From WTGJ01 sp965237765 (lineage in GTDB: Bacteria > Chloroflexota > Anaerolineae > Aggregatilineales > Phototrophicaceae), in the NCBI GenBank assembly GCA_965237765.1, contig OZ250157.1, positions 1,736,001-1,800,000 on the forward strand: DNA of 64,000 nt, in the 5' to 3' direction. Both the position numbers and the translations under genes were made by a program. Below the pieces are notes generated by a model. That model had not been told where the DNA came from. It was given only the letters and a program-made list of their open reading frames with translations, and searched no databases. Numbering within the stretch: the first letter of the stretch is position 1; each line of letters begins with the position of its first letter. Shown here in pieces: positions 23,940-32,187 of this stretch.

Positions 23940-26693
23940 TTGTCCTACCACCTCCCCCAGCTCCTCTTCGGCCGCCCCATCACGGCCGACCTCGAAGCCG
24001 ATGAACCGGAAGTACTCGCCAGCAGCCCGGGCCTCGGTCTTGCCGACGCGCGCGCCTGGGCGGAGCTCGCTTCCCTCAGCCCCCTCTCGACCGCCGCGGA
24101 AGATTACGCCATCGGCATATTCGCCGACCCCGAGCAGGGTGAATGGCTGCTCGCCCGTTGTCATTACCACCACGCAGACCCGCAGCTGCCCACCCAGCAA
24201 TTCATCTCCTTGCCCTCGGATCTGGTCAAGGGCGCGCGCGGCGGTTTGTTGCGCCTGGCATCGCTCCTGCGCGAGCCGCCGGCCCTGGATGATTCGGCAG
24301 CCCCCAGCCTCTCACCGCTGGAGGTGCCGCCGGCGCTGCTTCGCCCCTCCCCCCGCCCGCGCGCGCTGGCCGCCCTTCCCCTGGCCATTCCCGAAGTCGA
24401 GTCGCCGCCCATCCCCGCGCTCCTCTCACTGCTGAACGCGGCGCTGTCGCCGGGCGGATTGCTGATCGCCGCGGCGCCGCAGGAGCTGAAACCGCGCCTG
24501 GCCCTCGTCGCGGCCCTGCAGGCGCTCCTGCCGCGCGCGGCCCCCCAGCTGACCTTCAGCGCCAACGCGCCTCAATCCCAAGCTGCCGCCGCCCGCATCC
24601 GCTTTCACGATGGCGGCGAGCATGATGGCGGCCTGCGCCATTACCAGTGGGGCGAGCGCGGGCTCGCTGACGAACTCCTGCCCTATCCTGCGCACCTGCT
24701 GCGTTGCTGGCAGGATGGTGGCGAAACGGCTATCCTCGCCGAGCTGAAGGAACTGGACCGCATCGCCGCTCGCCGCTTGGGCGATAGGCCGCTGGCGACG
24801 GAGCTGGCCGCCCTCGCAGAGCGGCAGGACCTAGCCCATCGCATCCAGACGGGCCGCACGGTCGATATGGAGCGCATCAAAGCACTCCTGCGGGATGAAA
24901 CCCCGCCCTCCGCGCGACATTTGCCCCTCTATTTGGGCGCGTTATTGCGCGAAGAGCTTGAGAATCATGACAGCGGTGAAGCGGCCCTCATCGCGCGCTT
25001 TATGGATGCCAAACCCGCGCTCGACCGGCAGCTCAACGCGCAGTTGGAGGTACGGCTCACCGAGACGCCGGACGCCGTCTATCGTTTCTTGCGACAACGA
25101 TTGCACGAATCGACTTCGCCACGTTGGCGGGAACGGTTGCAGCGCGCGGCGGAGGCGGCGCTGCGCATCGCGATCGACGAAGGAGATGGCGCCATCATCG
25201 CCGCTTGGCTGCGATTGATCGCGCGGGAGCCGGCCGATTTCGCGCTGGAATCGCAGCTGCGCGCCGGGATCACAGCCGCCAGCGCCCCGGCCCGTGAAGA
25301 TGGCGCGTTAGGGGCCGAGCTGCTCTCGCTCGCCACTCATTTCGCGCACGTGAACCTGCCGGCGCTGTTGGAGGATGCGGGTTTGCTTGGCGCGCTGCCC
25401 AAAGGTTTGGCGGAGGCTCTGCGCGGCGCACACGATGACCATGCGCTGGATTACGCCGCGCTGCCGCGGGAACTGTTGGCGCTTGCCCTGGCGCGCATGA
25501 CCGACATGGCGCTCGCGCAGGAGGATCCGCCGCCAGTGATCGGTGAGGCAGGCGCCGCCGCGCTCTGGGAATATGCCATGGCGGACAACTTGCGTTGGCT
25601 GCCGGCGGAATATCAGGCACGGCGGACGATCGAGCGCTGGTTGGCGGCGACGCAACCGCCGCTGCGCGAAGAGGCGCGCCAAACCCTGCTCGGCGCGATG
25701 TTGCGCGATGGCGCAAATGAAGATTTCCGACAAGCCTGCTCGCGCTGGGGCGTACCGGCGCCGGCAATTTTCGCGGGAATCTTGCGCCAGAGCGGGCGCC
25801 CACTGGATGAATTGCTCGCGCACGTCAATCGTTTGGGGCAGGAGGGTGTCCTCGAGCCGCTCGCGGAGCGCGATACCTACGAAGCGATGTGGGGCGCGGA
25901 CCACGATGAGGGCGATTTTCCCATCGTCGAGCAGCTGGCTTGGTGGACGGAAACGCACCCGGAATTGCCCGCGCCGCTCCCCTTGTGCTGGCGATTGTTG
26001 ACGGCCGCCGCGGCTGCGGAAAATGCCGCCGTGGCGCGCATCGCTTTGCGCCGCGCGCTCGCCAACCTGGAGGGCGCAAACGCGGCGGAGGATCTGGTCT
26101 CGGCGCTAGCGGAGGCGGAGGGTGTGCTGGCTTGGTCAGAAGAGTTGCGCGCGGTGCTGGCTTCCTGGTGGCGGGGTAAACTGAGCGCAGCCGACCAGGA
26201 GACGTTGCGCGCGCTGGTGACGGAATTGGCCGAGCGGCCGGCGTTGGCGGAAGCGCTCACGGCCACGCAGACCGCGCTCGCGCTGCGTTCGCTCGTCGGC
26301 CCGGCGGATGCCCACGAGTTTGCGGCGCAGCTGCGGCGGACGCTCGCAAGCCTGCAGGCGCTGGCCCAAGCCTTCGAGCCACTCGCGACGAGAGACACGC
26401 ATTTCGATGGCGAAGCGGCGCAGGCGGAATTGCGCTCCAATGCCGGCGGCCTATCGCAGGAAGAAGCGGCCGTGCTCGGGAAGGATTGCCAGGAGCTCGC
26501 GCACCTGCTCACGCAACTGGCCGAACACCGCACGCGCGGAAACGTGAGGCGCAGCGGTGAGGAGCTCGAGCGGCGTCTGATGTCCGGCTCGCAACCGCCG
26601 GGCGGGGCGATAGACGCGCTGAAGTGGCTCGCGGGATTTTGGGGCGGGATACAGACTCGGCAGCAGCGCGCAGATGACGGCGACGAAGGCTAG
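23940..26693 (+). CDS. Large protein of uncertain family, possibly GTPase-associated (GAP1-like)
   Basis: 917 residues from TTG 23940; a TAAAAT lies at about 23919. No membrane segments. The first 230 residues (LPQLLFGRPITADLEADEPEVLASSPGLG; LPTQQFISLP; LLSLLNAALSPGGLLIAAAPQELKPRLALVAALQALLPRAAPQLTFSANAP) have the look of GAP1-N/GAP1-M regions, i.e. proteins found with bacterial GTPases in predicted conflict systems; that reading is from memory and weak. The rest is Ala/Leu/Arg-rich alpha helix, probably a solenoid. Stands alone between the remnants and a convergent epimerase gene. No GTPase gene is adjacent. Confidence 0.5.
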   Translation: MSYHLPQLLFGRPITADLEADEPEVLASSPGLGLADARAWAELASLSPLSTAAEDYAIGIFADPEQGEWLLARCHYHHADPQLPTQQFISLPSDLVKGARGGLLRLASLLREPPALDDSAAPSLSPLEVPPALLRPSPRPRALAALPLAIPEVESPPIPALLSLLNAALSPGGLLIAAAPQELKPRLALVAALQALLPRAAPQLTFSANAPQSQAAAARIRFHDGGEHDGGLRHYQWGERGLADELLPYPAHLLRCWQDGGETAILAELKELDRIAARRLGDRPLATELAALAERQDLAHRIQTGRTVDMERIKALLRDETPPSARHLPLYLGALLREELENHDSGEAALIARFMDAKPALDRQLNAQLEVRLTETPDAVYRFLRQRLHESTSPRWRERLQRAAEAALRIAIDEGDGAIIAAWLRLIAREPADFALESQLRAGITAASAPAREDGALGAELLSLATHFAHVNLPALLEDAGLLGALPKGLAEALRGAHDDHALDYAALPRELLALALARMTDMALAQEDPPPVIGEAGAAALWEYAMADNLRWLPAEYQARRTIERWLAATQPPLREEARQTLLGAMLRDGANEDFRQACSRWGVPAPAIFAGILRQSGRPLDELLAHVNRLGQEGVLEPLAERDTYEAMWGADHDEGDFPIVEQLAWWTETHPELPAPLPLCWRLLTAAAAAENAAVARIALRRALANLEGANAAEDLVSALAEAEGVLAWSEELRAVLASWWRGKLSAADQETLRALVTELAERPALAEALTATQTALALRSLVGPADAHEFAAQLRRTLASLQALAQAFEPLATRDTHFDGEAAQAELRSNAGGLSQEEAAVLGKDCQELAHLLTQLAEHRTRGNVRRSGEELERRLMSGSQPPGGAIDALKWLAGFWGGIQTRQQRADDGDEG

Positions 26694-26734
26694 CTCAGGG
26701 CAACCCTGACCAGCAGCTGGCGACCGTCCATCGG

Positions 26735-27280
26735 TTAGGGCAGGGCACCCGCGGCGCACAGTTCGGCGAAGCGAGGGTTCTTCACATCGCGCGCGGAGAG
26801 CAGGGGCGCCGCTGCGCCCCATTCCAGCGCGAATTCCGCATCATCCCAGGCGAGGCCGAATTCGTCATCGGCGCCGCGATAATCGCGGTTGACGATATAA
26901 AGCAATACGCAGTCGCTGAGCGCGTAGAAGCCATGCGCGACACCCTGTGGGATGAGCAGTCCGCTCGGCGCGCTAGCATCCAGCTCCAACAGGGCGCTGG
27001 CGCGAAACGTGGGAGAATCCCGCCGCAAATCCGCCAGGCCGACTCGCAAGCGACCGCTGGCGGGGTACCAATAATCAAGTTGCTGGCGGTGGAAATGCAA
27101 CCCGCGCAGGACGCCGGCGCGGCTGGACGAATGGTTCTGCTGCAACTCGGACCAATCAACATCAGGGAACCAGCTGCGTCGAAACGTTTCGCGGAAGGCG
27201 CCGCGCTCGTCTTCGGTGGCGCGCAGCTGAACGCGCAAGACACCCGCGATGCTCGTTAGTGGCGTGATCTCGACCAACAA
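26735..27280 (-). CDS. dTDP-4-dehydrorhamnose 3,5-epimerase-like protein
   Basis: 181 residues from TTG 27280, which follows AAGGGAG by 7 nt and lies 1 nt beyond the stop of the LutB-like gene. RmlC cupin fold: FRETFRRSWFPDVDWSELQQNHSSSRAGVLRGLHFHRQQLDYWYPASGRLRVGLADLRRDSPTF contains the GLHFH motif with catalytic His, and LLIPQGVAHGFYALSDCVLLYIVNRDY is the second signature (PxGxAHGF). It acts on nucleotide-linked 4-keto-6-deoxy sugars. No other rml gene is close. Confidence 0.9.
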   Translation of the reverse strand: MLVEITPLTSIAGVLRVQLRATEDERGAFRETFRRSWFPDVDWSELQQNHSSSRAGVLRGLHFHRQQLDYWYPASGRLRVGLADLRRDSPTFRASALLELDASAPSGLLIPQGVAHGFYALSDCVLLYIVNRDYRGADDEFGLAWDDAEFALEWGAAAPLLSARDVKNPRFAELCAAGALP

Positions 27281-27281
27281 C

Positions 27282-28703
27282 TCATTGCTCCCTTGCGTTT
27301 TTTTGACGTTCCTTCCACCAGTTGCGGAAGGCTTGCTTGGCGAAAGCCGGGAAGTCCCGCTGTTCGGTCCAGCGGTCGAAGGGGGGCGGCAATTGTTGCA
27401 GCGCGCCATGCTTGCGGGCCTGTCGCCGCGTGACGCGTTCGGCCAATTCCCCGCCGCCGTGGAAGAGCAACGGATGGCTGTTGGCGAAGGCCCAGGCTTT
27501 CATGCCCAGGCGCAAGGGCGCCGGTTGCGAATTCTGCAAATCGCGCCGCAAGCGCAACAGCATATCGGGAATGTGGATATCCACCGGGCAGGCGCTCTGG
27601 CAGGCGCCGCAAAGGCTGCTGGCGAAGGGGAGGTATTGCGCCGCTTCCTTGCCCGCCAGCCCCGGCGTGACGACCGATCCGATCGGCCCCGAATAGACCG
27701 AACCGTAGGCGTGCCCGCCGACGTTGCGGTAGACGGGGCAAGCGTTCAGGCAGGCGCCGCAGCGGATGCAGGCCAGCGCCTCGCGGTATTCGCTGCCGTA
27801 AATCTGGCTGCGCCCGTTATCCAATAGGATGAGGTGGAATTGGCGCGGGCCGTCTTCATCTGTATCGGCGGCCGGACCGTTGATGATATTGACGTAGACC
27901 GTCAGCGTCTGCCCGGCGCCGCTCATGGCCAGGAGCTGCACCAGCGTGGCGAAATCGCGCCAGGTGGGGACGATCTTCTCGATGCCGACGACGGCGATAT
28001 GCACATCCGGCAACGAGGTGCTGAGGCGACCGTTGCCCTCGTTGGTGATGATCACGAGGCTGCCAGTTTCGGCGATGAGGAAATTACCACCGCTCATGCC
28101 AAAATCGGCGTCGAGGAATTTCTGGCGCAAGTATTCTCGGGCGAAGGCGGTCATTTCTTCCGCGCTGGTTTCGGGCGTAGTATCCATGCCGAGCTGCTCG
28201 CGGAAGATCTGGCTGATTTGCTCTTGTGGACGGTGCATCACTGGCATCACGATGTGGCTGGGGCGGTCGCCGGAGATTTGCACGATGAATTCGCCCAGAT
28301 CCGTCTCGATCATCTCGATGCCGTGCTCAGCCAAGAAGGGCACCATCTCAATTTCCTCGGTGGCCATGCTCTTGGATTTGACGCCGCGGCGCAGGTTGTT
28401 TTCGCGGCAGATCTGCAGGATCAACTGATTGGCTTCGGCGGCGTTGCGCGCCCAATGCGTCTGGCCGCCGTTGGCGAGGAGGCGCGTTTCGAATTGTTCC
28501 AGCATTTCGGGCAATTGCTGCAAGGCCCGCAATTTAGCGCCCCGCGCTTGTTGGCGCAGCTCAGCGTATTCTGGCATATCCGCGCGCATCTGCCCGACGC
28601 GATCGTTGACGAAGCGCGTGCTGCGGTCGATAGCGCCGCGCACAGCGATATTGCCCAGGGCGATGGTGGCCGCTTGCGGGAATTCGTTGGCGGTAGTTTC
28701 CAT
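27282..28703 (-). CDS. lutB: LutB-like iron-sulfur protein of lactate oxidation
   Basis: 473 residues from ATG 28703, with AAGGGTG 8 nt before. N-terminal LUD domain (residues about 60-290) and C-terminal ferredoxin region with two [4Fe-4S] motifs: CIRCGACLNACPVYRNVGGHAYG and CGACQSACPVDIHIPDMLLRLRRDL. In LutABC (YkgEFG) this subunit passes electrons from L-lactate. lutA and lutC are not in the window, so this copy is solitary. A TATAAT at 28727-28732 serves it. Confidence 0.9.
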   Translation of the reverse strand: METTANEFPQAATIALGNIAVRGAIDRSTRFVNDRVGQMRADMPEYAELRQQARGAKLRALQQLPEMLEQFETRLLANGGQTHWARNAAEANQLILQICRENNLRRGVKSKSMATEEIEMVPFLAEHGIEMIETDLGEFIVQISGDRPSHIVMPVMHRPQEQISQIFREQLGMDTTPETSAEEMTAFAREYLRQKFLDADFGMSGGNFLIAETGSLVIITNEGNGRLSTSLPDVHIAVVGIEKIVPTWRDFATLVQLLAMSGAGQTLTVYVNIINGPAADTDEDGPRQFHLILLDNGRSQIYGSEYREALACIRCGACLNACPVYRNVGGHAYGSVYSGPIGSVVTPGLAGKEAAQYLPFASSLCGACQSACPVDIHIPDMLLRLRRDLQNSQPAPLRLGMKAWAFANSHPLLFHGGGELAERVTRRQARKHGALQQLPPPFDRWTEQRDFPAFAKQAFRNWWKERQKNAREQ

Positions 28704-28726
28704 AGACAAAACACCCTTCTCCGGGC

Positions 28727-28732
28727 ATTATA
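28727..28732 (-). promoter_or_regulatory. -10 box (TATAAT) of lutB
   Basis: Perfect TATAAT on the minus strand, about 24 nt before the lutB ATG; the hexamer at the -35 distance (TCACCG) is a poor match. Confidence 0.5.
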
Positions 28733-28806
28733 GCGCGCAGTGGAACGAGCGGTGATTTTGATACTGCATATATTAAAAGTTTGGGGATGACGCATGAGAG
28801 AAAACA

Positions 28807-29436
28807 ATGGGCTTCTTTGTAGTTATTGAAGGTCTTAATGGCGTTGGGAAGACCAGTCTTGCACAGAAATTGCTCGCTAAATTTCGAACAAGAGTAGAAA
28901 CGCATTTAACGGAAGAACCAAATACAATTTCCTGTGCTGGGTTATTCTTGAAGGAAGTTCTAAGACGAGAAAAACAGGCAGACGAGTGGACACAGGCATT
29001 GGCTTTTGCTGCCAATCGAGCAGATCACATAACAGTAGAAATAAATCCTTTCTTAGAGAAATATTCAGAAGGTATATTAATATGTGATCGTTATTTTCAT
29101 TCCTCACTTGTTTATCAAGCAAGAAATGGGATATCCGTTGATGATATTATGTTTCTAAATAAATTTGCTCGAAAACCTGACTTGACTTTGTATTTAGATG
29201 CTTGTCCAAAGATAGTGGCCAATAGATTGAGTAAGAGATCATGGTATGCAGAGAGATATGATAGCAATCCAGAAATGTGGCGTGAAAGATATTCGGAAAT
29301 TATCACTTACCTAAAGAAACAAGGTCACAATATAGAAAAGATTGATGCTAGCAAATCTCTAAATTCAGTGACTCTAGCAACGATACAGATCTTGAAGAAC
29401 CAGGGCCTAAACTGGTTGGCAAAAGCGTGCAATTAA
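28807..29436 (+). CDS. Thymidylate kinase family protein, AT-rich gene
   Basis: 209 residues, normal for dTMP kinase, which phosphorylates dTMP to dTDP. P-loop EGLNGVGKTSLAQKLL (residues 8-23), the DRYFHSSLVYQ segment (DR motif, residues 98-108), and a LID-like RSWYAERYDSNPEMWRERY. Composition is strikingly AT-rich (A/T third positions, AGA/TTA codons) against the surrounding GC-rich genes, so recent transfer is likely. It may be a second, non-housekeeping Tmk. Intergenic flanks (28740-28806, 29437-29509) share the AT-richness. Confidence 0.82.
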   Translation: MGFFVVIEGLNGVGKTSLAQKLLAKFRTRVETHLTEEPNTISCAGLFLKEVLRREKQADEWTQALAFAANRADHITVEINPFLEKYSEGILICDRYFHSSLVYQARNGISVDDIMFLNKFARKPDLTLYLDACPKIVANRLSKRSWYAERYDSNPEMWRERYSEIITYLKKQGHNIEKIDASKSLNSVTLATIQILKNQGLNWLAKACN

Positions 29437-29509
29437 CACTCTGGAATTTCGCAAAATTCTATGATAAGATAATTCCGCTTACGTCCGTTGATCAATAGCC
29501 CATCCACCC

Positions 29510-29845
29510 ATGCCCATCTACACCTATCGCCGCGAAGATGGCAGTCGTTTTGACATCAAGCAGCGCTTTCATGAGCAACCGCTGGAATATTGCCCCTCTA
29601 GTGGGCAGCGCGTCGTGCGCGTCGTCCAGCCGGTCGGCATCGTATTCAAAGGCAGCGGCTTTTACGTCAACGACAGCAGGGCGGTGAAATCCGCCAACGG
29701 CGTCACGAAAGAGAAGCCTACCGGCGAAAACGGCGCCAGCAAAGACGAAAGTAAGGAAAGTGTGGGCGAAGCGAAAACATCCGACGAGAAAGTGAAATCG
29801 GAAGCGAAACCTGCCAAGCAAGAGACCAGCTCCGCCGCCAGTTGA
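29510..29845 (+). CDS. FmdB-family small protein with degraded zinc ribbon
   Basis: 111 residues. The FmdB pattern is clear: MPIYTYRREDGSRFDIKQRF, then LEYCPSSGQRVVRVVQPVGIVFKGSGFYVND. Normal members have two CxxC pairs; here the first pair (usually CxxCG after YxY) is RREDG and the second is CPSSG, leaving a single Cys, so zinc cannot be held. The second half is a disordered Lys/Glu/Ser tail (KSANG... to KQETSSAAS), common in the family. A TATGATAAG near 29460 may be the promoter. Confidence 0.85.
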   Translation: MPIYTYRREDGSRFDIKQRFHEQPLEYCPSSGQRVVRVVQPVGIVFKGSGFYVNDSRAVKSANGVTKEKPTGENGASKDESKESVGEAKTSDEKVKSEAKPAKQETSSAAS

Positions 29846-29853
29846 CCGGGCCC

Positions 29854-30168
29854 CTACATCTGAAACTCGCCCGTCGTTTGCACCACTTTAAAGCTGAAAT
29901 TTTCCACGTAGCGCTCCAGCTGATCACAGAGCGTTGACCACTCCTTGGATTTCAGGATGGCGCGCGCTTTGGCTAGGCTTTCCAGCAAACCACCGGTCAT
30001 GATGCGCGGCCGTTCGCCGCTTTGCTGCGGCCAGAGCGTGAGCCATGCTTCGCTATGTTGGAGGCCGAGCGCTTCCATCCCCGGCATCCATTCGCGCAAC
30101 ACGAATTCTGAATATTCCTCGTCTGTGCCGGGCTTGACATCCCAATACATCAGCAGTTTGTAATTCAC
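29854..30168 (-). CDS. Hypothetical small alpha/beta protein
   Basis: 104 residues if it starts at GTG 30168, which has GGAG 6 nt before; an ATG at 30192 overlaps the MBL gene end but lacks a ribosome site. Sequence YKLLMYWDVKPGTDEEYSEFVLREWMPGMEALGLQHSEAWLTLWP followed by a strand and helix looks like a dimeric alpha-beta barrel (ferredoxin-like) fold. No catalytic motif. Probably co-transcribed with the MBL-fold gene upstream. Confidence 0.65.
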   Translation of the reverse strand: MNYKLLMYWDVKPGTDEEYSEFVLREWMPGMEALGLQHSEAWLTLWPQQSGERPRIMTGGLLESLAKARAILKSKEWSTLCDQLERYVENFSFKVVQTTGEFQM

Positions 30169-30181
30169 GTGGCGCTCCGGC

Positions 30182-30823
30182 TCAGGCGACATTGAGACAG
30201 ATGAGTTGTGTGCCTGCTTCCATATCGAGGGTGCTGGCGTTGATCTGTAGGGAGGCTTGCGGGGCGGGTTTCGATGTGCCGAGCGCCGCCGCGAAGCCTT
30301 TCAACGCCGCGTCTGCCTCCAACCCACCAAAAGGCAGATCGCTGAACATCGGCACGACATATAGCGGTTGCAATTGCGTGGTCAGCTCGGCGGCCTGTTC
30401 CCTATCGATACCGGCACCGAGCGGCAGGAGCAGCGCGGTCAGCGGTTCGTCATAGGGCAGGAAATCGGGCGGTGGTGGCGCGGCCAGCGACCCCAGGTGC
30501 AGGATGGTGATCAAGTTCTCGTGGAAGAGAAAACCGCGGCGCGCTTCATATTGCCCCTCCACGATTTCTGCTGGTGATAGGGCCAAACCGTGGATGAAGA
30601 GACCGCCGATTTCGTATTCTCCCGGGCCATCAAGGACCGTTCGCAAGCCACGGAAAGGCAATTCGCCGGCGGGTCGGCCGGCGCTGAAGGTGGCGATTTC
30701 CGCGCCCATATTCTTGCCGCTCCCGCGTTTGCCCAGGGCAGCCGGGTAGGCGTCGGTGATGACGCTGGGCAGGCCGCTTTGCACGAGGCGCGTGCAACAA
30801 TGGCCATAGTAGCTGATGCGCAT
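30182..30823 (-). CDS. MBL-fold protein lacking the metal-binding motif
   Basis: 213 residues. Resembles the family that starts MRITYYGHSCF and contains a GPGEYEIxG segment: here MRISYYGHCCTRLVQSG and LDGPGEYEIGGLFIHG. Between them the family has SHxHxDH, the zinc site; this protein has TFSAGRPAGELPFRG instead, so no metal site is visible. It is therefore a probable non-catalytic paralogue. Followed by the small protein at 29854. Confidence 0.75.
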   Translation of the reverse strand: MRISYYGHCCTRLVQSGLPSVITDAYPAALGKRGSGKNMGAEIATFSAGRPAGELPFRGLRTVLDGPGEYEIGGLFIHGLALSPAEIVEGQYEARRGFLFHENLITILHLGSLAAPPPPDFLPYDEPLTALLLPLGAGIDREQAAELTTQLQPLYVVPMFSDLPFGGLEADAALKGFAAALGTSKPAPQASLQINASTLDMEAGTQLICLNVA

Positions 30824-30881
30824 TAACGCGTCTTTCTCCCGGGCAGTATGCCCCTAGCATAGCCGAGCGTTGCGGCGGCGG

Positions 30882-32132
30882 CTAGGAGCTGGTCGAGATT
30901 GCCGGATGCTTCGGCTTGGCAACGACACCCTGTCGTTGTGACCAACGCATCAGGTAGAAGGTCGGCGCCAGCATCAAGGCGAAGATGAGCAAGCTCGTAT
31001 AGAAAGGCAGGCGGGGGTGCGCGTCGAAGAGGGCGCCGGCGAAGGCCGTGCCAATGATCGTCGCCAGGCTGCTCGCCGATTGCACCCAACCGAGGATGGC
31101 GCCGCGCACTTCATCGCGGGCGGCGCGTGTGGCCATGGCTTGCAGCGCTGGCACCATCGTCCCGACGCCCAGCGCGGAAAATAGGCCGGAGATGGGCGCG
31201 AAAATGAAGCCAGTGCCGCTGCCGAGCGTCGCCATCACCGATACGCCCATGCCGCGCCCGATCAGGCCCCAAAACGCCAGTTTGCCAATCTGCGTGCGCG
31301 TCAGCAACCAGGGCAATACCCACCATTGTGTCACCACCTGCCCCATGCCGAAAGACATGAAGACCAGGCCAATACCCAGCGTCACCTGCGCCGCCGGTAA
31401 GCCGGCGAACATTACCGCCTCGCCATAGAGCGCGAAGGTGGAGAGCATCAGACCGAAGGTGATCGTCGTGCAGAAGGTCACGGTCAGGATGAAAACGAGC
31501 GGCAAGTTCCGCAGCACTTCAGCGGTGCTGATCTGCGCGCGCGCTTTTGCGGTGGCGTCCATTTTGCCGGAGGGCAGGCGAGTCTCGGACATCGTCAGGT
31601 AAATCACGCCCACGGTCAAAAACGCGACCAGGGCGGCCAGCAAGAAAGGAATTGTCGCGCCAAAAAGGGCCGCCAGCGCGCTCCCCATGAAGGGGCCGAA
31701 CACGAGCCCGAGGCCCATCGCGCCCCAGACCTTGCCGAGTGCCTCGGTATGCCGTTCGGGTGGCGTGATATCCGTCATGTAGGCCTGGGCGACGATGAGG
31801 TTGCCGCCGGTGATGCCATCCAGGATGCGCGCGAAGAAAAGCAGCTCGACGCTGCCGGCCACCGCGATGAGTGCGAAACTGACGGCCGTGCCGAATTGGC
31901 TCACCAGCAGCACGCGCAGGCGGCCGTAGCGGTCGCTCCAACGGCCCAGCAGCGGCCCCGCCAGGAATTGCGCGCCGAAAAAGATGGAAATGAGGAAGGC
32001 GATGACGGTGGAGGAGACGTCGAAGCGCTCTTTTGCGTAGAGCGGCAGGATGGGCACGACCATCATCGTGCCGGAAAACTGCACGAAAACGATGAGTAAG
32101 ATGGTCCAATAGGCGCGGCGGTTGCTACTCAT
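30882..32132 (-). CDS. MFS drug-efflux type transporter (DHA1 family)
   Basis: 416 residues from ATG 32132. Twelve predicted membrane segments. The cytoplasmic loop 2-3 motif GPLLGRWSDRYGRLRVLL (for GxLaDrxGrkxxl) and loop 5 motif GKVWGAMGLGLVFGPFMGSALAA (motif C of antiporters) place it in the DHA1 proton-antiporter group. Lies 55 nt after the MerB-like gene on the same strand; a link between the two is possible but not shown. Confidence 0.9.
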   Translation of the reverse strand: MSSNRRAYWTILLIVFVQFSGTMMVVPILPLYAKERFDVSSTVIAFLISIFFGAQFLAGPLLGRWSDRYGRLRVLLVSQFGTAVSFALIAVAGSVELLFFARILDGITGGNLIVAQAYMTDITPPERHTEALGKVWGAMGLGLVFGPFMGSALAALFGATIPFLLAALVAFLTVGVIYLTMSETRLPSGKMDATAKARAQISTAEVLRNLPLVFILTVTFCTTITFGLMLSTFALYGEAVMFAGLPAAQVTLGIGLVFMSFGMGQVVTQWWVLPWLLTRTQIGKLAFWGLIGRGMGVSVMATLGSGTGFIFAPISGLFSALGVGTMVPALQAMATRAARDEVRGAILGWVQSASSLATIIGTAFAGALFDAHPRLPFYTSLLIFALMLAPTFYLMRWSQRQGVVAKPKHPAISTSS

Positions 32133-32187
32133 GGGCGCGGCCTGGTGGCGGCGCGGGCGGCGGGCGACGGCCGCAGCCGGCCGTGGT

